7,407 nt of DNA from an uncultured Lysobacter sp. (lineage in GTDB: Bacteria; Pseudomonadota; Gammaproteobacteria; Xanthomonadales; Xanthomonadaceae). Within the stretch, counting starts at the first letter, position 1. Each line of letters starts with the position of its first letter. Made by a program: the position numbers and the translations under genes. Location: the NCBI GenBank assembly GCA_943913335.1, contig CALTXS010000040.1, forward strand, positions 1 to 7,407, read 5' to 3'. Below, piece by piece: positions 1-7,407 of this stretch. The notes beneath the pieces were generated by a model. That model was not told the origin of the DNA, ran no database searches, and saw nothing but the letters and a program-made list of their open reading frames with translations.

Positions 1-38
1 GGATTTTGGACTTGCGGGCTTCGATCTTGGTCGACATA

Positions 39-67
39 TTCAGGCTGCTTGTTGGATATAGTACAAT
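39..67 (+). promoter_or_regulatory. Probable sigma-70 promoter of the suf operon
   Basis: A TACAAT hexamer (62-67) matches the -10 consensus at five of six bases. It lies 17 bp downstream of a weak -35 candidate, TTCAGG (39-44, three of six). Transcription would start near 74, giving a leader of about 25 nt before the regulator's ATG at 99. This short stretch is also more AT-rich than the genes that follow. An alternative pairing is TCGACA (31-36) with TATAGT (57-62), each five of six, but the 20-bp spacing is poor. A weak -35 would suit a promoter that is regulated. This is inferred from sequence alone. Confidence 0.4.
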
Positions 68-75
68 TACGGTAC
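61..75 (+). promoter_or_regulatory. Candidate operator dyad over the -10 region
   Basis: Two GTAC half-sites (61-64 and 72-75) are separated by 7 bp, so the arms form an inverted repeat that overlaps the proposed -10 element and start site. Extending the arms outward gives only partial symmetry. A repressor bound here would block RNA polymerase, and the Rrf2-type regulator encoded immediately downstream is the obvious candidate. The site does not match the E. coli IscR type 1 consensus well, and GTAC is self-complementary and short, so chance is a real alternative. Confidence 0.28.
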
Positions 76-98
76 GGATTTCGACTGGCTACACGAAG

Positions 99-571
99 AT
101 GCTCCGCGTCACCAAACTCACAGACTATGCCACAGTTGTCATGACGGTGTTGGCTAAGTCCGGCACCGAGGTTCTCAGCGCCACAGGCATTGCCCAGCGC
201 TCAGGCCTGGAGATACCTACCGTCAGCAAGGTATTAAAGCCGCTTGCGCAGGCAGGCCTGGTGGAGAGTTATCGTGGCACGCACGGCGGTTATCGCCTGA
301 GCCGTAGCCCCGAGCAGATTTCCCTGCTCGAAATTGTCGAAGTCATCGAGGGCCCCTTGGCAATGACGGCATGTTCCGATCACGGCGATGCGTGCGATTT
401 AAGCGCTAGCTGTGATGCTGCCGGCAACTGGCAATGGGTCAATCGCGTTCTGGCCGAAACGCTTGCCACGATTAGTCTGGCCGGCATGCTGGAGCGTCAT
501 CCCGATCGCACTATCGCGGCAGCGGATCGCCGCCGCATTAGTGCGGTCCTGCAGGATTCCGGTACCACATC

Positions 572-575
<4 letters not shown>
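99..575 (+). CDS. Rrf2-family SUF system transcriptional regulator
   Basis: DNA-binding regulator of the Rrf2/IscR family, 158 aa, matching the gammaproteobacterial SUF-operon regulator subfamily (N-terminus [14 protein letters not shown]). A winged helix-turn-helix occupies roughly residues 5-70, with the recognition region around [11 protein letters not shown] (39-49) and the wing at RGTHGGYRL (59-67). Three cysteines, C92, C99 and C105 (spacing C-X6-C-X5-C), sit in the loop where IscR-like proteins bind a [2Fe-2S] cluster, so cluster-responsive autoregulation of the operon is likely. The start at 99 is preferred because an in-frame ATG at 6 would add 31 residues unlike the family and lies upstream of the apparent promoter. 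No strong Shine-Dalgarno is visible. The stop overlaps the sufB start as ATGA (572-575). The family call is firm; operator and target set are inferred. Confidence 0.93.
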
Positions 576-2040
<1,465 letters not shown>

Positions 2041-2044
<4 letters not shown>

Positions 2045-2814
2045 ATTCCATTCTGCAAATCAATGATCTCCATGCCTCGGTTGAGGGTCGTGAGATTCTC
2101 AAAGGGTTGTCACTGACCATCAAGCCCGGCGAAGTGCATGCCATCATGGGCCCCAACGGCGCCGGCAAATCGACGCTCGGCAATGTCCTGGCCGGGCGCG
2201 ACGGTTATGAAATCACCGCAGGTTCGGTGCAGTTCCGCGATCAGGACCTGCTGTCCATGGAGCCCGAAGAACGCGCTGCCGCTGGTGTGTTCCTGGCCTT
2301 TCAGTACCCGGTCGAGATTGCCGGCGTCAACAACACCTACTTCCTGCGCACGGCCCTGAATGCCCAGCGCAAGACGCGTGGCGAGCCCGAACTCGATTCG
2401 ATGCAGTTCCTGAAGCTGGTGCGCGAAAAGCTGGCCATCCTTTCGCTGAAAGACGAGCTGCTGCATCGTGGTGTGAACGAAGGCTTCTCCGGCGGCGAAA
2501 AGAAGCGCAATGAGATTTTCCAGCTGGCCCTGCTCGAACCCTCGCTGGCGATTCTTGATGAAACCGACTCCGGTCTCGATATTGATGCGCTACGCGCCGT
2601 CGCCGATGGCGTCAATGCACTGCGCTCGCCCGACCGTTCCTTCGTGCTGATCACGCACTACCAGCGTCTGCTCGATTACATCAAGCCGGACTTCGTGCAC
2701 GTACTGGCCGATGGCCGCATCATTGAAAGCGGTGGCCCCGAGCTTGCACTGCAGCTCGAGGAACATGGCTATGCATGGATCAAGGATCGCCTCGCGCCCG
2801 GAGCTCACGCCTGA
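2041..2814 (+). CDS. sufC: Fe-S cluster assembly ATPase SufC
   Basis: ABC-type ATPase that binds SufB and SufD and powers the conformational change needed for cluster assembly; it is soluble and not a transporter. All nucleotide-binding motifs are present in order: Walker [10 protein letters not shown] (37-45), Q-loop Q88 in FQYP, ABC signature [11 protein letters not shown] (149-159), Walker B ending D173-E174 in [13 protein letters not shown]-loop SGLD (177-180) and switch H206. The 257-aa length is normal for SufC (E. coli 248). The [11 protein letters not shown] signature and DETDSGLD are diagnostic of SufC rather than a general ABC importer. A ribosome-binding-like AGAAGG (2026-2031) sits 9 nt before the ATG, inside the sufB end. 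One base separates its stop from sufD. Confidence 0.98.
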
Positions 2815-2815
2815 C

Positions 2816-4057
2816 ATGAGTGAGCTGCTGCAACACTGGTCAACGCTGGTCCCGTCCGCGGCCAAAGGCGAGGCCGATTCGGCGGTGCGCCGCCGGGCCA
2901 TGGATCTGGCGCTCGCTGCCGATCTTCCGCACGGTCGCGTCGAGGCGTGGAAGTACACTTCGCTGCGTGCCCTAGCCCGCCGCACACCCGCATTGCTGTC
3001 ACCGGTAACGGTTGACGCCACGCTGCTCGCCGGCATTCCGACACCGCGCATCGTATTCGTCAATGGGCACCTCGATGCACAGGCCACGGCAGTCGACAAC
3101 ATTGCCGGACTGCACATCGAACCGCGCGCTGTTGCCCAAGTCTTTGAATTCGATGGCCCTACGCACGCGCTGAATCAGGTCAATGCCGCCCTCGATATGG
3201 GCGGTGTCGATATTCGCGTCACCGGCATGATCGACTCGCCACTGCATCTGGTCTGGATCAGCGACTCCACCCAATCCGAGGGTTCGCAACACAACCTGCA
3301 CCGCATTGTGCTTAGCGCAGATAGCCGCCTGAACATAGTGGAGTCTGTGCGCAGCAACGGCGCCCACCTGCACATCGGCACTGCCCGCATGGAAATCAAC
3401 CTGGGCGAACAGTCCGAGTTGCACCACGCTCGCGTTCAACGCGATGACGAAGGCGCCAACTGGTTCCTGCGCACCGAAGTGACGCTGCAGGCCCGTTCCA
3501 CCTATCGTCGCGTCGACGTGGAGCTCGGCAGTGCACTGAGTCGCCATGAGCTCGTTATGCACATCAATGGCGACGGCGCTCGCGTCTTCTCCAACGGCAT
3601 TCTGTTCGGTGACGGCAAACGCCATCTCGATACGCGTCTGGCTATTACCCACAGTGCGCAACACACCGGCTGTGAATTGAACTGGCGAGGCCTGGGCACC
3701 GGCCGCTCGCGCATTGCGTTCTATGGCGGGATCACCATCGATGCGGGTGCTGACCATACAGAAGCGGCCCTGAGTAATCGCAACCTGCTGCTCAGCGAAC
3801 AGGCCGAGATCGACACGCAACCGGTGCTGGTCATTCACGCTGACGAAGTGCAGGCCGCCCACGGCGCAACCGTCGGGCAGCTCGACGCCAACGCCCTGTT
3901 CTATCTGCGTTCGCGGGGGATCGACGATCACACGGCGCGTACCTTGCTGGTGGCCGCCTTTGTGCATGAGCTGCTGAATCTGATCGAAGACGAGCCGACC
4001 CGGACCGGCTTCGCAACCTTGCTCGATGGCGCTCTGGATCGGGTGGGGTTCGTATGA
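2816..4057 (+). CDS. sufD: Fe-S cluster assembly protein SufD
   Basis: SufB paralogue and partner in the SufBC2D scaffold, 413 aa (E. coli 423). The N-terminal helical region has the family pattern GRVEAWKYTSLRAL (40-53), the middle is beta-helix, and the C-terminus carries HGATVGQLDANALFYLRSRG (349-368). H349 corresponds to E. coli H360, which lies at the SufB-SufD interface with SufB C405. Where E. coli SufD has a cysteine just before this histidine (QCSHGATVG), this protein has QAAHGATVG. The start at 2816 is chosen because it gives the family-like N-terminus MSELLQHWSTLV, follows the sufC stop by one base, and has GGAG (2800-2803) 12 nt upstream; an in-frame ATG at 2711 would lie deep inside sufC. 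The stop overlaps sufS by ATGA (4054-4057). Confidence 0.96.
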   Translation: MSELLQHWSTLVPSAAKGEADSAVRRRAMDLALAADLPHGRVEAWKYTSLRALARRTPALLSPVTVDATLLAGIPTPRIVFVNGHLDAQATAVDNIAGLHIEPRAVAQVFEFDGPTHALNQVNAALDMGGVDIRVTGMIDSPLHLVWISDSTQSEGSQHNLHRIVLSADSRLNIVESVRSNGAHLHIGTARMEINLGEQSELHHARVQRDDEGANWFLRTEVTLQARSTYRRVDVELGSALSRHELVMHINGDGARVFSNGILFGDGKRHLDTRLAITHSAQHTGCELNWRGLGTGRSRIAFYGGITIDAGADHTEAALSNRNLLLSEQAEIDTQPVLVIHADEVQAAHGATVGQLDANALFYLRSRGIDDHTARTLLVAAFVHELLNLIEDEPTRTGFATLLDGALDRVGFV

Positions 4058-5274
4058 CCGCTCCCGACTGGACCGCAATCCGCGCCGACTTTCCGACCCT
4101 GCAACGCCAAGTGCACGGCAAACCTCTGGTGTATCTCGATACAGCCAACACCAGCCAGAAACCGCGTGCTGTCGTAGAGGCAATGGACGCCTACTATTCG
4201 CAGTACACCGCCAACGTCTCGCGGGCCGTGCACACGCTAGGCGCCGAGGCAACCGAGGCCTACGAATCGGCACGCACCAAGCTCGCCGGTCTGCTCAAGG
4301 TCCGTGCTGATGAACTCGTGTTGTGCAGCGGCACCACCTTTGCGATCAACCTCGTCGCTTATTCGTACCTGCTGCCCAAGCTGCAGCCCGACGATGTGAT
4401 CCTGGTCTCGCGCATGGAGCACCACGCCAACATCGTTCCCTGGCAACTCATGGCCGAACGCACCGGCGCAAAGGTCGAAGTGATCGAGATTCTCCAGGAC
4501 GGCACCATCGACATGGATGCATTTGCCGCGCAGCTGCGACCTCAGGTCAAGCTCGTCGCCGTGGCGCACGTCTCCAATGTGCTGGGCACGATCAACCCAG
4601 TTCGCGAGATGGCCAAGCTGTCGCGCAAGCATGGCATTCCAATGCTGGTTGACGGCTCGCAGGCCGTACCGCACATGCCGGTCGACATCAGCTCCATCGG
4701 CTGTGATTTTTACGTGTTTACCGGCCACAAGATGCTCGGCCCTACCGGCACCGGCGCCCTGTGGGCCAAGGCTGCGCACCTCGAAGCCATGGCCCCGTTC
4801 AGCGGCGGCGGCGAGATGATCAAATCCGTCTCGTTCGAAAGCACCACCTTTAACCGCGCCCCCTACAAGTTCGAGGCCGGTACGCCGAATATTGCCGGCT
4901 TCATCGGCCTGGCCGCCGCCGTTGATTATCTGCAGGCCATTGGTCTCGATGCGATCGCCACCCGCGAACGCGAACTGCTGGAGTACGCCACGCAGCAGCT
5001 GCAAACGATCGATGGCCTGCGCATCTTCGGTGACGCAGCCGATAAGGCATCGGTCATCAGCTTCGCCATCGACGGCACGCACGCGCACGATCTGGCCACC
5101 ATGCTGGATATCGAGGGCATTGCGGTCCGCAGCGGTCAGCATTGCGCGCATCCGCTGCTGCAGTTCTATGGCATATCAGCCACCTGTCGCGCATCGCTGG
5201 CGTTCTATAACACCGAGGCCGAGGTGGATGCACTGGTCACCGGCCTACGCAAAGTCCGCACCCTACTCGCATGA
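4054..5274 (+). CDS. sufS: Group II cysteine desulfurase SufS
   Basis: PLP-dependent enzyme converting L-cysteine to L-alanine with an enzyme-bound persulfide that supplies sulfur to the SUF scaffold. At 406 aa it aligns with E. coli SufS almost residue for residue: H124 in EHHANIVPW, D200 and Q203 in DGSQAVPH, H225-K226 in TGHKM (K226 forms the PLP Schiff base), C364 in RSGQHCAHP (persulfide carrier) and R379 in CRASLAFYNT. Several usually conserved positions differ: LDTANTSQKP replaces the LDNAA-type motif, CSGTTFAIN replaces RGTTEGIN, and FSGGGEMI replaces EGGGSMI, so the residues equivalent to E. coli R92, E96 and E250 are Ser, Phe and Ser. All catalytic residues are intact, so the enzyme should be active. 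Group II enzymes normally need SufE or SufU, and neither is encoded nearby. A GGGTGGGG stretch (4041-4048) lies 5 nt upstream of the ATG. It overlaps the downstream gene by ATGA. Confidence 0.96.
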   Translation: MTAPDWTAIRADFPTLQRQVHGKPLVYLDTANTSQKPRAVVEAMDAYYSQYTANVSRAVHTLGAEATEAYESARTKLAGLLKVRADELVLCSGTTFAINLVAYSYLLPKLQPDDVILVSRMEHHANIVPWQLMAERTGAKVEVIEILQDGTIDMDAFAAQLRPQVKLVAVAHVSNVLGTINPVREMAKLSRKHGIPMLVDGSQAVPHMPVDISSIGCDFYVFTGHKMLGPTGTGALWAKAAHLEAMAPFSGGGEMIKSVSFESTTFNRAPYKFEAGTPNIAGFIGLAAAVDYLQAIGLDAIATRERELLEYATQQLQTIDGLRIFGDAADKASVISFAIDGTHAHDLATMLDIEGIAVRSGQHCAHPLLQFYGISATCRASLAFYNTEAEVDALVTGLRKVRTLLA

Positions 5275-5792
5275 CGTTTCGTTTCGCTACAGCAGCCGAC
5301 ATCCCGGCACTGATTGAACTGGTCGAATCCGCCTATCGCGGCGATGTCTCCAGACGCGGTTGGACCACCGAGGCCGACATGCTCGATGGCCGTCGCACCG
5401 GCGCCGATGATCTGCACGATTGCATCAGTGATCCGAACGGCGGCATCCTGATGTTGCTCGACAAGGAGCAAATCCTCGGCTGTGCCAACATTTCCGTGCA
5501 GGATGGCGCCGGCTACTTCGGCATGTTCGCTGTGACGCCGAATCTGCAGAATGCCGGCATCGGCAAGCGCATCCTGGCCGAGGCCGAACGCATTGCCCGC
5601 GACGATTGGCAGCAGCAAACGATGCGCATGACCGTCATCGACATTCGCGATGAGCTCCTCGCATTCTATGCTCGCCGCGGATATCGCCGCACCGGCACCA
5701 CCAAGCCTTTCCCTTATGGCGATGAGCGTTTCGGCCTGCCACGCCGTGACGATCTGCAATTTGAGATTCTCGAAAAGGACCTGACCCCATGA
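5271..5792 (+). CDS. GNAT-family N-acetyltransferase, substrate unknown
   Basis: Predicted acetyl-CoA-dependent acyltransferase of 173 aa, a complete single GNAT domain. The N-terminal strand-helix (2-22) leads into AYRGDVSRRGWTTEADMLDG (21-40), a block I associate with a widespread GNAT subgroup of unknown substrate. Motif A follows: strand GMFAVTP (84-90) and the acetyl-CoA pyrophosphate loop Q93-N-A-G-I-G98, then helix KRILAEAERIA. Motif B appears as FYARRGYRRTG (132-142), with the C-terminal strand near LQFEIL. There is no signal peptide or membrane segment. It overlaps sufS and the Rieske gene by ATGA at both ends, so it is co-translated with the suf genes, and no clear ribosome site of its own is visible. 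Small molecules or protein amines are both possible substrates; a role in Fe-S metabolism is suggested by position only. Confidence 0.9.
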   Translation: MTFRFATAADIPALIELVESAYRGDVSRRGWTTEADMLDGRRTGADDLHDCISDPNGGILMLLDKEQILGCANISVQDGAGYFGMFAVTPNLQNAGIGKRILAEAERIARDDWQQQTMRMTVIDIRDELLAFYARRGYRRTGTTKPFPYGDERFGLPRRDDLQFEILEKDLTP

Positions 5793-6112
5793 CCGACAAC
5801 TGGACCTTTGTCTGCCCCACTTCGCAATTGCTGCCAGGCGAACAGACCGTCGTCTGGGAAGGTGACACTCCGATCCTGGTGATCAACTGGGATGGCGAGT
5901 TCTATGCACTCGAAGACCTGTGCTCCCACGAAGAGTTCGAACTGAGCGCAGGCAAGTTCAATCCTGAAACGGGCACCATCGAATGCGTTCTGCATGGCGC
6001 CCAGTTCGATCTGCGTGACGGCAACCCCACCTGCCCGCCGGCCTATGAGCCCGTGCGCAAGTTCCCGGTGCGCACCGACGAGACCGGCGTCTGGGTGCAA
6101 GTCGTACAGTAA
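5789..6112 (+). CDS. Small Rieske [2Fe-2S] protein (ferredoxin subunit-like)
   Basis: A 107-aa single-domain Rieske protein, cytosolic (no signal or Tat motif). The cluster ligands are clear: C45 and H47 in CSH, and C66 and H69 in CVLHG, spaced C-X-H-X18-C-X2-H. The conserved continuation HGAQFDLRDG and PAYEPVRKFPV matches ferredoxin components of aromatic-ring dioxygenases and NirD-like proteins. Because it lacks the disulfide cysteine pair of respiratory Rieske proteins, a low-potential electron carrier is expected. Extra cysteines C9 and C82 are not ligands. No oxygenase or reductase gene lies nearby; as last gene of a suf operon it is more plausibly an electron donor or client linked to cluster assembly, which is inference. 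It has the best ribosome-binding site in the operon, AAGGA (5775-5779) 9 nt before ATG, and overlaps the GNAT by ATGA. Confidence 0.93.
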   Translation: MTDNWTFVCPTSQLLPGEQTVVWEGDTPILVINWDGEFYALEDLCSHEEFELSAGKFNPETGTIECVLHGAQFDLRDGNPTCPPAYEPVRKFPVRTDETGVWVQVVQ

Positions 6113-6161
6113 ATCGCACCGCGCACAGTTCGCACAGTACATCCGGCGCCGTTCACGCCAT

Positions 6162-6193
6162 AAAAAAGGGCCGCTCAATGAGCGGCCCTTTTT
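6162..6193. terminator. Bidirectional intrinsic terminator between suf and tuf
   Basis: A perfect GC-rich stem, GGGCCGCTC (6168-6176) pairing with GAGCGGCCC (6180-6188), closes a 3-nt AAT loop. It is preceded by six A residues (6162-6167) and followed by five T residues (6189-6193), so each strand ends in a U-tract after the hairpin. It lies between the end of the Rieske gene and the convergent end of tuf, and can terminate transcription from both sides. Pairing was checked base by base. Confidence 0.93.
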
Positions 6194-6216
6194 GGTGTTG
6201 CTTGCGGTGCCTAAGA

Positions 6217-7407
<1,191 letters not shown>

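Noticed and set aside
6..98. A 31-residue N-terminal extension of the Rrf2 regulator from an ATG at 6
   Set aside because: It does not resemble the family, would span the likely promoter, and the ATG at 99 gives the exact subfamily N-terminus.
1..98. A canonical IscR type 1 palindrome or riboswitch upstream of the operon
   Set aside because: I could not find the ATA...GACT...AGTC...TAT pattern or a structured leader; the leader is only about 25 nt if the promoter call is right.
2711..2815. A 35-residue N-terminal extension of SufD from an ATG at 2711
   Set aside because: It would overlap the end of sufC by about 100 bp with unrelated residues; the ATG at 2816 follows the sufC stop by one base and fits SufD.
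2999..4273. A 424-codon open frame on the minus strand opposite sufD
   Set aside because: It lies antisense to a clearly conserved SufD and sufS start, has no recognisable domain, and long antisense frames are expected in GC-rich genes with biased third positions.
4237..5151. A 304-codon open frame on the minus strand opposite sufS
   Set aside because: It is wholly antisense to a SufS with all catalytic motifs intact; its composition looks like a codon-bias shadow and it has no domain I recognise.

Overview
The window reads as a gene-dense, GC-rich gammaproteobacterial chromosome segment, most likely from the Xanthomonadales (Lysobacterales). Three things point there: the regulator has the N-terminus [14 protein letters not shown], typical of the gammaproteobacterial/Xanthomonas-type SUF regulator; the SufS has lineage-like motifs (LDTANTSQKP, CSGTTFAINLVAYS); and EF-Tu carries [10 protein letters not shown] at the position where I recall Xanthomonads having SA(K/R)LALEGD. 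This assignment comes from motif recognition, not from a database search.

Layout. Positions 1-98 hold a probable promoter with a small dyad. Positions 99-6112 (+) are one tightly packed seven-gene operon: Rrf2-family regulator, sufB, sufC, sufD, sufS, a GNAT acetyltransferase and a small Rieske [2Fe-2S] protein. Five of its six junctions are 4-bp ATGA stop/start overlaps and the sixth is a 1-bp gap, so the whole operon looks translationally coupled. Positions 6113-6216 are a short spacer with a symmetric hairpin flanked by an A-tract and a T-tract, a bidirectional terminator. Positions 6217-7407 (-) are a complete tuf gene (EF-Tu), convergent with the operon, whose start codon is the last three bases of the window.

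How the genes work together. SufS removes sulfur from cysteine as an active-site persulfide. The SufBCD complex, with SufC as its ATPase, is the scaffold on which Fe-S clusters are built. The regulator has the three cysteines expected of an Fe-S sensing Rrf2 protein and probably adjusts operon output to cluster supply. The Rieske protein is a likely client or electron carrier, and the GNAT has no known substrate. There is no sufE, sufU, sufA or sufT gene in the operon, so the sulfur acceptor must be encoded elsewhere.

Most of the window is ordinary housekeeping DNA; I see no mobile element, CRISPR array, tRNA or defence system. The points worth a second look are the SufS substitutions at positions linked to SufE regulation in E. 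coli, the GNAT and Rieske genes coupled to the suf operon, the tuf location, and the ATGA chain.
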